Shown piece by piece: positions 9,560 through 20,500 of a stretch of 64,000 bases of DNA (position 1 is its first letter; every line of letters starts with the position of its first letter). The position numbers were made by a program, and so were the translations under genes. The notes under the pieces are model-generated. The model was not told the origin of the DNA. It saw nothing but the letters and a program-made list of their open reading frames with translations, and ran no database searches. Source of the stretch: Pseudomonas mendocina (lineage in GTDB: Bacteria; Pseudomonadota; Gammaproteobacteria; Pseudomonadales; Pseudomonadaceae); NCBI GenBank assembly GCA_037482215.1, contig CP148074.1:1426001-1490000 (forward strand). The letters run 5' to 3'.

Positions 9560-10306
9560 ATGAGTAGCCACCAACTCGACTATGTAATTCAGGGGAGTTC
9601 AGCCCAAGGCGTTGAAATTGGGCTTGATCCAGGAGAAACGGTCATCGCCGAAGCCGGTGCGATGAACTACATGACGGAGGGGGTGCGTTTCGAAACGCGG
9701 CTCGGTGATGGTTCCAGCAGCGGCGTGCTCGGCAAGTTATGGAGTGCGGGCAAGCGCATGCTCACCGGGGAGTCATTGTTCATGACCCACTTCACCAATG
9801 AGGGCAATGCCAAGGCTCACGTAGCGTTTGCTGCACCTTATCCGGGTACAGTTGTGCCGGTTGACTTGAACGAAGTGGGTGGCCAGTTGATCTGTCAAAA
9901 AGATGCTTTCTTATGTGCTGCTTATGGCACACAAGTAGGCATTAGTTTCAGCAAGCGAATTGGAGCGGGGTTCTTTGGCGGTGAAGGCTTTATCCTGCAA
10001 AAGCTGGAAGGGGACGGTCTGGCCTTTGTGCACGCCGGTGGGGCGGTAATCCGTAAGGAATTGAAAAACGAGACGCTGCGTCTTGATACCGGTTGTCTGG
10101 TGGCCTTTACCTCCGGCATTGATTACGACATCGCATTGTCTGGGGGGCTTAAAAGCATGCTCTTTGGCGGCGAGGGGATCATCATGGCGACCCTTAAAGG
10201 TACCGGTACTGTATGGATTCAGAGCCTGCCGTTTTCCCGTCTGGCCCAGCGTATTGCTGTGGCTACAGCCAAACCACAAGGCGAAGTCCGTGCCGGTGGG
10301 AAATGA
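9560..10306 (+). CDS. TIGR00266 / AIM24-family protein
   Basis: 248 residues, a beta-strand-rich protein with the family pattern [18 protein letters not shown] near the N-terminus and repeated Gly-rich strand-turn elements ([40 protein letters not shown]). AIM24 homologues form pseudo-threefold beta-barrels; the mitochondrial member helps inner-membrane organisation, while bacterial roles are not established. There is no signal peptide. GGAG lies just ahead of the ATG. The neighbours (QEGLA protein upstream, small membrane protein downstream) suggest a shared job, but nothing in the sequence names it. Confidence 0.9.
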   Translation: MSSHQLDYVIQGSSAQGVEIGLDPGETVIAEAGAMNYMTEGVRFETRLGDGSSSGVLGKLWSAGKRMLTGESLFMTHFTNEGNAKAHVAFAAPYPGTVVPVDLNEVGGQLICQKDAFLCAAYGTQVGISFSKRIGAGFFGGEGFILQKLEGDGLAFVHAGGAVIRKELKNETLRLDTGCLVAFTSGIDYDIALSGGLKSMLFGGEGIIMATLKGTGTVWIQSLPFSRLAQRIAVATAKPQGEVRAGGK

Positions 10307-10384
10307 CCTGCGACTTCTTTTAACTTTGCAAGCGCGTGCATTTGTCGCAAGCTGCGCCGCTGATTTCACCTTCGAGTAATTGTT

Positions 10385-10681
10385 ATGAGCGAGTTGAATC
10401 CCATTCCTTTGATCCTAACGGCCGTTGGCAGTATCTGTGCCACGATTGCAGTGTTGGGTTATTACGGCTATCTGCACATTGCTAAGCCCGAAGACGCATT
10501 ACTGCTGGCCGATTTCACCATGCTCAAGACCGTGCCTGGCGAGGATTACAAGGTGTCCCTCAAGCCTGCCCGCCAAGTCGCTCAGTGCATAGATAACGTA
10601 TTGGTACTGTTCGACACCGAAAACAAGGGTTTGAGTGGCGTGCTGGTGGATGACCGCAAGCAGGCCGTACGCTGTAATTAA
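10385..10681 (+). CDS. Small single-pass membrane protein, unknown function
   Basis: 98 residues with one clear N-terminal transmembrane segment (about residues 7-30, IPLILTAVGSICATIAVLGY) and a soluble tail of about 65 residues holding two cysteines (AQCID and the C-terminal VRCN). It follows the AIM24-family gene by 78 bases on the same strand, as the last member of the group that begins with the TetR gene. Codon use matches the neighbours and the frame is clean, so I regard it as real. No family is recognised. Confidence 0.75.
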   Translation: MSELNPIPLILTAVGSICATIAVLGYYGYLHIAKPEDALLLADFTMLKTVPGEDYKVSLKPARQVAQCIDNVLVLFDTENKGLSGVLVDDRKQAVRCN

Positions 10682-11912
<1,231 letters not shown>

Positions 11913-11929
11913 GCACCTGTGCAGATGAA

Positions 11930-11961
11930 AACGGCTCGCTTTGGCGGGCCGTTGTCGTTTT
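11930..11961 (+). terminator. Probable adk terminator
   Basis: AACGGCTCGC, loop TTTG, GCGGGCCGTT (10 pairs including one T-G wobble), followed by GTCGTTTTA. Confidence 0.75.
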
Positions 11962-12059
11962 AGCCGGGGCGATAATGTGCATCCACGAACGGCAAAGCTG
12001 GTAAAAACAGTGCTAAACCGTTTTAATGCCCCCCCATTTCTGCGACCTGCCCAACTCAA

Positions 12060-12740
12060 ATGACTACTTTGCTGGCCCTTGATACTGCCACCGAAGCCTG
12101 TTCTGTAGCCTTGCTGCATGAAGGCAATGTTCTCAGCCATTACGAAGTCATCCCGCGTTTGCACGCGCAACGCCTGCTGCCGATGATCAAACAGTTGCTG
12201 GCCGATGCTGGCGTCGCAATGTCGGCGTTGGATGGCATAGCCTTTGGCCGCGGTCCAGGTGCTTTTACTGGCGTGCGCATTGCAGTCGGAGTGGTGCAGG
12301 GGCTTGCCTTTGCGCTGGATCGTCCTGTACTGCCGGTGTCCAATTTGGCTGTACTGGCTCAGCGTAGCCTGCGTGAGCATGGTGCGGCACAAGTCGTTGC
12401 TGCGATTGATGCGCGCATGGATGAGGTGTATTGGGGATGCTACCGTGCGGACCAAGGTGAAATGCGTTTGCAGGGCGTAGAGGCTGTGCTGCCGCCTGAG
12501 CTAGCGTCATTGCCCCGAGATGCGGGCGGTGAGTGGTTTGCTGCGGGTACTGGGTGGGGCGCGTACGCTGAGCGTATTGCAGTGGCCACCGTGGGTCGTG
12601 ACGCGGGGATGCTGCCCCATGCTGAGGATCTGCTGGCGTTGGCCCGATTTGCCTGGCAGCGAGGAGAGGCTGTAAGCGCTGACGAGGCGCAGCCAGTGTA
12701 CCTGCGCGACCAAGTGGCTACTCCTAAGGCCCCGCTCTGA
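12060..12740 (+). CDS. tsaB: tRNA threonylcarbamoyladenosine biosynthesis protein TsaB
   Basis: 226 residues. TsaB (formerly YeaZ) is the ASKHA-fold partner of TsaD in the t6A37 tRNA modification complex with TsaE. Seen: the N-terminal LALDTATEACSVAL strand and the PGAFTGVRIAVGVVQGLAFA motif typical of TsaB. The ATG directly follows a CAACTCAA stretch with only a weak ribosome site. It sits between adk and a small hypothetical gene; the adk-tsaB pairing is common in Pseudomonas. Confidence 0.95.
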   Translation: MTTLLALDTATEACSVALLHEGNVLSHYEVIPRLHAQRLLPMIKQLLADAGVAMSALDGIAFGRGPGAFTGVRIAVGVVQGLAFALDRPVLPVSNLAVLAQRSLREHGAAQVVAAIDARMDEVYWGCYRADQGEMRLQGVEAVLPPELASLPRDAGGEWFAAGTGWGAYAERIAVATVGRDAGMLPHAEDLLALARFAWQRGEAVSADEAQPVYLRDQVATPKAPL

Positions 12741-12839
12741 CCGATGGTGCGTGCTCAAACATTGCCATTGCTGCATTGAGTCGCTACATTTGCAGAGCTA
12801 ACGTCTCAAATTAGTTGTTTGGGTATTGAGCCTTATTTA

Positions 12840-13181
12840 ATGCGTATCGACAGTTTTATCTCTTCCTACTCGCCAGAGCGCAGTGCCCGTCCGGGTTCTG
12901 CGGTCACGCCTTTCCGTGAGGCACAGCGAGAGGTTGAGGCTCGTCGTGAGCAACCGGCAAGCCCGGCAATCACTCAGGGCTTGGAAAAAGTTGCCCAGCC
13001 GCGAAAAGTTGATGCGACCAACAGTAATGTAGAGGTTCTTTCGGCCCGTCAGACCGATAACCTGTATCAGCCTCAGTTGAATAATCGCGCTGCTCAGGCA
13101 CTGGCCAGCTACACCACAACCGCCAGTTTTGCGAGTGACCTCGACGCTCACGAGATCATGGGGCTTGATCTCTACGCCTGA
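12840..13181 (+). CDS. Conserved hypothetical protein of about 113 residues
   Basis: Begins MRIDSFISSYSPER and is rich in Ser, Ala, Gln and Arg with low hydrophobicity. A charged stretch (REAQREVEARREQP) suggests partial disorder. There is no signal peptide or TM segment. The frame extends upstream to TTG at 12819, but ATG at 12840 gives the more natural start. It is the third gene of the adk-tsaB run and precedes the DUF72 gene. The position matches an uncharacterised small gene in other pseudomonads as I recall; function unknown. Confidence 0.7.
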   Translation: MRIDSFISSYSPERSARPGSAVTPFREAQREVEARREQPASPAITQGLEKVAQPRKVDATNSNVEVLSARQTDNLYQPQLNNRAAQALASYTTTASFASDLDAHEIMGLDLYA

Positions 13182-13222
13182 TTGGCGTCCTCTGTTAGGC
13201 CCTGCTGCCTCTATGTGAGCAC

Positions 13223-14092
13223 TTGCCCTTGAAGTTACCTTATTACCTCGGTTGCCCGTCTTGGAACGAGCCGGCTTGGCGTGGGTTGCTGTATCCGGAC
13301 AGTGGCCCCAGCGCGGACTATCTTGGGCATTACGCCCGGATATTTAACGCTGTGGAGGGCAACACCACGTTCTATGCGCAGCCCTCTGTGGATACCGTTG
13401 CGCGTTGGGCCGAGCGCATGCCCGAGCATCTGCGCTTCTGTGCCAAGTTACCCCGTGAGATCAGCCATGGTGGCGACTTGCGTGATCAGGTTGAGGCGGC
13501 GATGACGTTTCGCAAACTCCTGCAACCCTTAGGTGCGCGTGTCGCACCGTTTTGGTTGCAGCTGTCGGCAGGTTTCAGTCCTCAGCGTTTACCGGAGCTG
13601 GCTGGGTTTCTCGATGCTTGGCAGGGTGATGAGCTGGCTGTAGAAGTGCGTCATCCTGCATTTTTCACTAAAGGCGATGAAGAGCGCAGCCTGAACCGCC
13701 TGTTGCACGGACGCGGCGTTGAACGTATCTGTCTGGATTCCCGGGCGTTATTCAGCTGTACATCGCGAGCCCCGGCCGTGCTGCATGCGCAATCGAAAAA
13801 GCCCCGTTTGCCGCTGCGGCCTACGGCGTTCAGTCGGGCACCACAAGTGCGCTTTATTGGTCATCCTGAGATCGCCGACAACGACCCGTTTATGGCGCCT
13901 TGGCTAGGTAAAGTGGCGGCTTGGATTGAAGAAGGGCGAACGCCTTACGTGTTTCTGCACACTTCGGATAACCGACGTGCGCCAGAGCTTGCGGTGCGTT
14001 TTCATCGGCAATTGATGCAGCACCTGCCCGGCCTGGAGGACTTACCTGCTATGCCGGGCGACAGTACTAGCGAGCAATTGGGGTTGCTCTGA
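13223..14092 (+). CDS. DUF72 (YecE-like) TIM-barrel protein
   Basis: 289 residues. The family signature LGCPSWNEPAWRGLLYP begins the protein, followed by YARIFNAVEGNTTFYAQPS, FCAKLPREISHG and LAVEVRHPAFF, all typical of DUF72, a TIM-barrel family of unknown reaction. The C-terminal YVFLHTSDN is also characteristic. The start is TTG at 13223; no ATG is available in frame before the conserved motif, and GTG is absent upstream. It is convergent, with 4 bases between, with the EF-hand-like gene. Confidence 0.88.
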   Translation: MPLKLPYYLGCPSWNEPAWRGLLYPDSGPSADYLGHYARIFNAVEGNTTFYAQPSVDTVARWAERMPEHLRFCAKLPREISHGGDLRDQVEAAMTFRKLLQPLGARVAPFWLQLSAGFSPQRLPELAGFLDAWQGDELAVEVRHPAFFTKGDEERSLNRLLHGRGVERICLDSRALFSCTSRAPAVLHAQSKKPRLPLRPTAFSRAPQVRFIGHPEIADNDPFMAPWLGKVAAWIEEGRTPYVFLHTSDNRRAPELAVRFHRQLMQHLPGLEDLPAMPGDSTSEQLGLL

Positions 14093-14096
14093 GCGT

Positions 14097-14855
14097 TTAG
14101 CGCTGGGCCAGCAGTAAGTCTGCCGCTTGCCCGCTACGTCCGTCGGTAAATTCGAAGCTGCCAAGTTGGGCAATCTTGTCATACGCCCCAAGTGCGACGT
14201 TCAACTCCCTGGCATGCAGGTGAATCGCGCCTACTCCAGCCTGCGCAAGTGATTGCACTTGCTGTCGGCCCTGGCCATCGAAACTCAGGAGGCTCAGACG
14301 CTCAAAGATGGCATCCAGCGCATCGATGCGGCCATCGTGGTTGTCGTCGTATTTGCTCAACTCGGCAAAGCCATTGGCGGCGCCATTTTGATCGCCAAAC
14401 AGTTCGCGGCCATCATCGATGCGGCCGTTGCCGTTACGATCCAGAGCGAGCATGGCATCATCACCGACCGGTACGCTGATCTGGTCGCGCTTGCCATCAC
14501 CATCCAGATCGAATGCAACAGAGCGCTCAAGCCCGCTGGTTCTGAAACCATTACCTGCAATGTCCAGCGTGAGTGGGTCGGTCAGTTGAGGTTGGGTATT
14601 TACGTTGAGGTTCAGCTCAAGTTCACGCTGGCTGACAATATTTTGTAGCGTAGCCACTGGGCGAGGATCCTCACCCGCTGGTATAGCAGTCTGGACTTCG
14701 GAAGCTACCTTTTGCGGGGCATCCTCCTCGATATTTAAGGTACGACGAAGTATCTGGTAGTCCAGAGATGAATTTTTTACGTCCTGGAGCGAATCATTCA
14801 GGGACGAGCCGTTAGGCGAGGTGACGCTACGGGGTTTAGAGAGTGCATCAAACAT
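14097..14855 (-). CDS. EF-hand/dockerin-like calcium-binding protein, unknown function
   Basis: 252 residues from ATG at 14855 (a TTG lies six bases upstream). The first 100 residues are polar and low in conserved features. The C-terminal part carries three calcium-loop-like motifs: DLDGDGKRDQ, DRNGNGRIDD and DDNHDGRID (about residues 125-185). Between them is RELFGDQNG, a combination seen in many Pseudomonas repeat and haemolysin-type proteins ('LDLNGDG...ELFGDQ'). No signal peptide is seen, so it is cytoplasmic or exported by a non-Sec route. It is isolated, convergent with DUF72 and divergent from rsmJ. The position matches an uncharacterised gene of P. aeruginosa, as I recall. Confidence 0.8.
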   Translation of the reverse strand: MFDALSKPRSVTSPNGSSLNDSLQDVKNSSLDYQILRRTLNIEEDAPQKVASEVQTAIPAGEDPRPVATLQNIVSQRELELNLNVNTQPQLTDPLTLDIAGNGFRTSGLERSVAFDLDGDGKRDQISVPVGDDAMLALDRNGNGRIDDGRELFGDQNGAANGFAELSKYDDNHDGRIDALDAIFERLSLLSFDGQGRQQVQSLAQAGVGAIHLHARELNVALGAYDKIAQLGSFEFTDGRSGQAADLLLAQR

Positions 14856-14951
14856 ATTCAACCTACCCGGTCAGGCTCTGGCAAAATGTGACCTTTACGG
14901 TTTATCGGCCAACTGTACGGTGAGTTGAGTATTTTTTGAGCATAATTGTTG

Positions 14952-15728
14952 ATGAGTGACGAACGGCCAATGGCACTAATCTCGATGCAGGCGTTGCTAC
15001 CCAATCTGAGTGCAGAAGCTGCTGAATGGGCGGCACGTTTAGATTTGCCAATGGGGGGCGATAGCGACTACGCCATGCAGCTGGGTGCTGATGGCCTGCA
15101 ACTGGTCGACTTGGGGCCGCAAGCTCCAGGCCCGGTGCGGGTGGACTTTGTAGAGGGAGCCGCTGCGCACAGGCGTCTGTATGGTGGTGGTAGTGGTCAG
15201 ATGATCGCCAAGGCTGTGGGAATCCAACCCGGAGTACGGCCCTATGTGCTTGATGCCACTGCCGGGCTCGGTCGCGATGCGTTTGTCCTGGCTAGTTTGG
15301 GCTGCTCAATGACCCTGATTGAGCGTCAGCCGCTGATCGCAGCGTTGCTGGAGGATGGTTTGTCGCGTGCAGCGAAAAGCCCAGAAGTCTCAGCGATTGT
15401 TGCCAATATGCAGTTGCGCAAAGGCAACGCAATTGAACTGATGCAGTGCTGGGAGGGGGAGCCGCCCCAGGTCATTTACCTCGATCCGATGTTCCCGCAT
15501 CGCGACAAGAGTGCGTTGGTTAAGAAGGAAATGCGTCTTTTCCGCCCGTTTGTGGGGGATGATATGGATGCCCCAGCTCTGCTGGAGGCCGCACTGGCAC
15601 TGGCTACGCACCGTGTTGTAGTCAAGCGTCCGCGCAAGGCACCCATTATTGAGGGCGCCAAGCCAAGCTATGCGTTAGAAGGCAAATCCAGCCGCTACGA
15701 TATCTATCCCAAGAAAAAACTGGCTTAG
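14952..15728 (+). CDS. rsmJ: 16S rRNA (guanine1516-N2)-methyltransferase RsmJ
   Basis: 258 residues. RsmJ methylates N2 of G1516 in 16S rRNA using SAM. Seen: the SAM-binding motif [20 protein letters not shown], the acidic motif after it (MTLIERQP) and the family catalytic motif [19 protein letters not shown], where DPMFP corresponds to the DPxx-type motif of N2-guanine methyltransferases. Two in-frame TTG codons precede ATG at 14952; I chose the ATG. The gene's TAG overlaps the stop of mexL on the opposite strand (convergent, 4-base overlap). The order rsmJ-mexL-mexJ-mexK matches P. aeruginosa apart from one gene. Confidence 0.95.
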   Translation: MSDERPMALISMQALLPNLSAEAAEWAARLDLPMGGDSDYAMQLGADGLQLVDLGPQAPGPVRVDFVEGAAAHRRLYGGGSGQMIAKAVGIQPGVRPYVLDATAGLGRDAFVLASLGCSMTLIERQPLIAALLEDGLSRAAKSPEVSAIVANMQLRKGNAIELMQCWEGEPPQVIYLDPMFPHRDKSALVKKEMRLFRPFVGDDMDAPALLEAALALATHRVVVKRPRKAPIIEGAKPSYALEGKSSRYDIYPKKKLA

Positions 15729-16363
15729 GGTCTAAAGGCCCGCAGGAAGACCCCGACAGCGTCCTCAACGTTTTGGCGGGCGTCTTCTTCGCTTGGTGCG
15801 TCATGATCCAAGCCAATCAGAAGGCGGAAGTTGCAACCGCCCTTTACCAAGCAGAAAAACTGGTCAGCAGCCGTGCGAGGATTGGGCACACTCAATTTGC
15901 CGCTCTGATCGGCGCGCCTCAGTAAGTCCTCCATCCCAACCTGCAGTCGTTGTGGGCCTGCGTCGTAAAACAGTTTAGGCAGTTTGGAGTTCTGAGCTGC
16001 CATGCTCATCATCACGCGGTGTAGCGCGAGCGATTCACGGCTGTTGATCAGGGCGTAGAAGCTGTGACCAATTTCCAGTAACACCTGTTCAAGTGGTGCG
16101 CTGTCATCCAGTTCAAACAGCTTTTCAGGTAGCTGGGCTGTGCACTGCGCCTTAATAGCGGCCGCAAACAGCGTCTCTTTATCGGAAAAGTGGCTGTAAA
16201 CGGTCAGTTTGGACACGCCCGCTTCAGCTGCAATTGCATCCATGCTGCTGCCATCGTAGCCCTTAATCAGGAACAGGTTTTTGGCGGCATCAAGAATAGC
16301 TTTGCGTTTAGCCAGGTCTTTAGGACGGCCTGGACCGCTGGCGGGCGAAAAATTATCGGGCAT
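15725..16363 (-). CDS. mexL: TetR-family repressor of the adjacent RND pump (MexL-like)
   Basis: 212 residues with an N-terminal TetR DNA-binding domain ([41 protein letters not shown], about residues 20-65) and a TetR_C-type helical domain. In P. aeruginosa MexL represses the mexJK operon and itself, and the gene is divergent from mexJ as here. The 90-base gap holds the palindrome TACT-N4-AGTA. The gene name rests on family plus exact synteny with MexJ and MexK; the inducing ligand is not predictable. Confidence 0.87.
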   Translation of the reverse strand: MPDNFSPASGPGRPKDLAKRKAILDAAKNLFLIKGYDGSSMDAIAAEAGVSKLTVYSHFSDKETLFAAAIKAQCTAQLPEKLFELDDSAPLEQVLLEIGHSFYALINSRESLALHRVMMSMAAQNSKLPKLFYDAGPQRLQVGMEDLLRRADQSGKLSVPNPRTAADQFFCLVKGGCNFRLLIGLDHDAPSEEDARQNVEDAVGVFLRAFRP

Positions 16364-16405
16364 CGGCTTCTATTAATACTGGACTAGTGAGTTTGCTATT
16401 TTTAC

Positions 16406-16419
16406 TATACTCGTCAGTA
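16406..16419 (+). promoter_or_regulatory. Candidate MexL operator over a -10 element, mexL-mexJ gap
   Basis: TATACT (16406-16411), a good sigma70 -10 hexamer, overlaps the palindrome TACT-CGTC-AGTA (16408-16419), about 35 bases before the mexJ start. Position and symmetry fit a TetR-family operator; the assignment is inferred. Confidence 0.5.
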
Positions 16420-16453
16420 CAAATATTCAAAGCCTCTAAAAAGGTTATTCACC

Positions 16454-17557
16454 ATGCTTCGTCATGTTTTGTGTGCTGCTGTGCCTGTTGGCCTCGTTTT
16501 GATGCTTTCTGCGTGCGGCGGCGGAGAAACTCAGGCCGTTGCTGTGCGTCCTGCAATGGTGGTGCAGCCGCAGTTGGCGGGTGAGCTGATGGATGCTTAC
16601 CCAGGTGAGGTGCGTGCCCGATACGAGCCCGAACTGGCTTTCCGCATCGGCGGTAAAGTGGCCAAACGCATGGTGGATGTCGGGGCTCGGGTGAAAAAGG
16701 ATCAGCCGCTGGCAGAGCTAGACCCACAGGATGTACGCCTGCAATTGGAATCTGCCCGCGCCCAGATGACAGCAGCCGAAGCCAACCTGAAATTGGTGCG
16801 CGCTGAACGTGACCGCTACAAGACGCTGCTGGATCGCAATCTGGTCAGTCGCTCGCAATACGACAATGCTGAAAACACCTACCGCGCGGGTGAAGCTCGC
16901 CTGAATCAAGTGCGTGCCGAGTTCAAAGTGGCCAGCAACCAAGCGGGGTATTCGCTGTTGCGCGCCTCGCAAGATGGCGTGATTGCTCAACGGTTGGTCG
17001 AGGTTGGGCAGGTCGTTGCAGCCGGTCAGACTGTCTTCACGCTGGCGGCTGACGGTGAGCGTGAAGTGTTGATCGGTCTGCCTGAGCAGGCTTTTGAGCG
17101 TTTCAAGGTGGGGCAGAGTGTTTCTGTTGAGCTGTGGTCGCAGCCTGACAAGCGTTACGAAGGGCGCATTCGTGAAATGTCTCCCTCCGCTGATCCACAG
17201 TCCCGTACCTTTGCTACTCGGGTCGCCTTTGTGGATAAGTCTGTGCCAGCTGAGCTGGGCCAGAGCGCTCGTGTGTTTATTGCTCATCAGGGCTCGGTGC
17301 CGCTCACAGTCCCGCTGTCTGCACTGAGCGCCGAGAAGGGCAAACCGTTTGTTTGGGTTGTGCAGCCTTCGGATTCCACCCTAAAGCGTGTGTATGTGCG
17401 TATCGGCGCCTATGGTGAGAAGACTGTGCCGGTTCTGGAAGGGCTAGCGGCTGATGACTGGGTTGTAGCAGCCGGGGGGCAGGTACTGCGTGAGGGGCTT
17501 AAAGTCCGTCCGGTAGACCGCGCTAATCGAGCGGTTGACTTGGCAGGCAAGGAGTAA
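16454..17557 (+). CDS. mexJ: RND efflux periplasmic adaptor MexJ
   Basis: 367 residues. The membrane-fusion protein links the inner-membrane pump to an outer-membrane channel. The N-terminus has a lipoprotein signal ending LMLSACGG (Cys near residue 20). Then come a lipoyl half (FRIGGKVAKRMVDVGARVKKDQPLAELD), a coiled-coil hairpin (about residues 95-165), the second lipoyl half (SQDGVIAQRLVEVGQVV), and beta-barrel and membrane-proximal domains (PEQAFERFKVGQSVSVELW). No outer-membrane channel gene is in the operon; P. aeruginosa MexJK borrows OprM or OpmH. The stop is 5 bases from mexK, whose AAGGAG ribosome site lies in the end of mexJ, so they are co-translated. Divergent mexL is the likely repressor. 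Confidence 0.93.
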   Translation: MLRHVLCAAVPVGLVLMLSACGGGETQAVAVRPAMVVQPQLAGELMDAYPGEVRARYEPELAFRIGGKVAKRMVDVGARVKKDQPLAELDPQDVRLQLESARAQMTAAEANLKLVRAERDRYKTLLDRNLVSRSQYDNAENTYRAGEARLNQVRAEFKVASNQAGYSLLRASQDGVIAQRLVEVGQVVAAGQTVFTLAADGEREVLIGLPEQAFERFKVGQSVSVELWSQPDKRYEGRIREMSPSADPQSRTFATRVAFVDKSVPAELGQSARVFIAHQGSVPLTVPLSALSAEKGKPFVWVVQPSDSTLKRVYVRIGAYGEKTVPVLEGLAADDWVVAAGGQVLREGLKVRPVDRANRAVDLAGKE

Positions 17558-17562
17558 TCCCA

Positions 17563-20500
17563 ATGGATTTCAACTTGTCCGCTTGGGCGCTGCGCAATCG
17601 CCAGATCGTCCTCTACCTCATGATCTTACTGGGTATAGTCGGGGCTCTTTCCTATACCAAACTGGGGCAGAGTGAAGACCCGCCCTTTACCTTCAAAGCC
17701 ATGGTGATCCAGACCAACTGGCCGGGAGCCAGTGCGGAAGAGGTGAGTCGTCAGGTCACCGAGCGCATTGAAAAGAAAATCATGGAAACGGGGGAGTACG
17801 ACAAGATCATTTCGTTCTCCCGCCCCGGCGTTTCGCAGGTTACCTTTTTAGCCAGCGATTCCATGCATTCGGCGGCTGTTCCGGAGCTGTTCTATCAGTT
17901 GCGGAAAAAAGTCAGTGATATTCGTCATACCCTGCCTCAGGGTATTCAGGGGCCGTTTTTTAACGATGAGTTTGGAACCACCTTCGGCAACATCTATGCA
18001 CTGACGGGTAAAGGTTTTGACTACGCAGTGCTTAAGGACTATGCCGACCGCATCCAGCTGCAATTGCAGCGGGTGAAGGATGTGGGCAAGGTCGAGTTGG
18101 TAGGGCTACAGGATGAAAAAATTTGGGTCGAGCTGTCCAACACCAAGCTGGCAACGCTTGGTTTACCGCTCGGCGCAGTGCAACAGGCGCTGGAGGAACA
18201 GAATGCGGTAGCAGCGGCGGGGTTCTTTGAAACCCAGTCGGACCGTGTGCAACTGCGGGTGACCGGGCGTTTCGAAACGGTGGATGAAATCCGCAATTTC
18301 CCGATTCGTGTTGGCGACCGAACCTTCCGCATTGCCGATGTCGCCGAAGTCACCCGCGGTTTCAATGACCCACCCGCACCGCGTATGCGCTTTATGGGTG
18401 AGGACGCCATCGGTCTGGCGGTTTCGATGAAGCAGGGTGGTGACATTCTGGTGCTCGGCAAAGCCCTGGAAGCAGAGTTTGCCCGGATTCAGGAAACACT
18501 CCCTATGGGCATGACCCTGAGCAAGGTGTCAGATCAGCCTGCTGCGGTAAAAGCCGGTGTCGGTGAGTTTGTACGTGTGTTGGCCGAGGCGGTCATCATC
18601 GTGCTGCTGGTGAGCTTTTTCTCCTTGGGGCTACGTACCGGCTTGGTGGTGGCGCTGTCGATTCCGCTGGTGCTGGCTATGACCTTTGCCACCATGTATT
18701 ACTTCGGGATTGGCCTGCACAAGATTTCCCTCGGCGCGCTGGTATTGGCCTTAGGGCTGCTGGTCGATGACGCCATCATTGCAGTGGAAATGATGGCGAT
18801 CAAAATGGAGCAGGGGCTTGATCGCATCAAAGCAGCCAGCTACGCCTGGACCAGCACTGCATTCCCGATGCTGACCGGTACGTTGATTACGGCGGCAGGC
18901 TTCCTGCCAATCGCCACAGCGCAGTCCGGCACAGGTGAGTACACCCGCTCGATCTTCGAGGTGGTGGCCATTGCGCTGCTGGTGTCGTGGGTCGCTGCTG
19001 TGATGTTTGTGCCTTACCTGGGCGCTAAGCTGCTGCCTGATCTGGCGGCGATGCATGCGGCCAAGCACGGCGACGGTCACAACCCTTACGCCACACCGTT
19101 CTATCGCCGTGTAAGAGGGGTGATCGAATGGTGTGTGCGCCGCCGTAAAACCGTGATCTTCCTGACGGTTGCCTTGTTCGCGGCCTCTATCTTCCTGTTC
19201 CGGTTTGTTCCCCAGCAGTTCTTCCCGGAATCGGGGCGAATGGAACTGATGGTCGACTTCAAGCTCAGCGAAGGCTCGTCACTCAAAGCCACTGAAGAGC
19301 AGGTGCACCGTTTCGAGAAGATGCTCGAAGGCCGTGAGGGCGTAGAAAGCTATGTGTCCTATGTGGGTACAGGCTCTCCACGTTTCTACTTACCACTGGA
19401 TCAGCAGCTACCAGCGGCCAGTTTTGCTCAGACCGTGGTATTGGCTAAGAGCATTGAAGACCGTGAGAAACTGCGTACGTGGCTGATCGGTATGTTGCCG
19501 CAAGAGTTTCCGACACTGCGCACCCGTGTCGCGCGTTTGGAGAATGGCCCGCCTGTGGGGTATCCGGTGCAGTTCCGGGTGTCTGGTGAGCACATTGATG
19601 AGGTCCGTCGTCTCGCCCGTATGGTGGCGGATAAAGTGCGTGAGAACCCGCATGTCACCAATGTCCATCTGGACTGGGAAGAGCCGAGCAAGCTGGTGCG
19701 CTTAGTCGTCGATCAGGAACGTGCTCGAGCGTTGGGGGTCAGCACCAAGGACCTGTCCAGCTTCTTGCAGAGCACCCTTACGGGCACGCCGGTCAGCCAG
19801 TTCCGCGAGGATAACGAGCTGATTGATATTCAGCTGCGCGGCACCTCAGCCGAACGTGAAGAGTTGAGCTTGCTGCCGAGCTTGGCGGTGCCAACGGACA
19901 ACGGTCGCAATGTGCCGCTGTCGCAGATCGCCACCCTGGAGTATGGCTTTGAAGAGGGCATTATCTGGCACCGAAACCGCTTGCCGACTGTCACCGTGCG
20001 TGCGGATATTTACGATGAGCAGCAACCTGCAACCTTGGTGAAGCAGATTCTGCCGAACCTTGAGTCTGTGCGTGCCGAACTGCCTGATGGCTTCTTACTG
20101 GAGGTCGGAGGCACGGTCGAAGATGCTGGCCGTGGCCAACGCTCGGTTAATGCCGGCATTCCGCTGTTTATTGTGGTGGTCTTGACGCTGCTGATGATGC
20201 AGCTCAAGAGCATGTCGCGTTCGGCCATGGTCTTCCTCACTGCACCGTTGGGGCTGATCGGGGTGACGTTGTTCCTGCTGGTATTCCGTCAGCCGTTTGG
20301 CTTTGTGGCCATGCTCGGCACCATCGCTTTGTCGGGGATGATCATGCGTAACTCGGTGATTCTGGTGGATCAGATCGAGCAAGACATTCAGTCCGGCATG
20401 GACCGCTGGCGTGCCATTATTGAAGCCACTGTGCGTCGCTTCCGCCCGATTGTATTGACGGCGTTGGCCGCGGTACTGGCCATGATCCCGCTGTCGCGCA

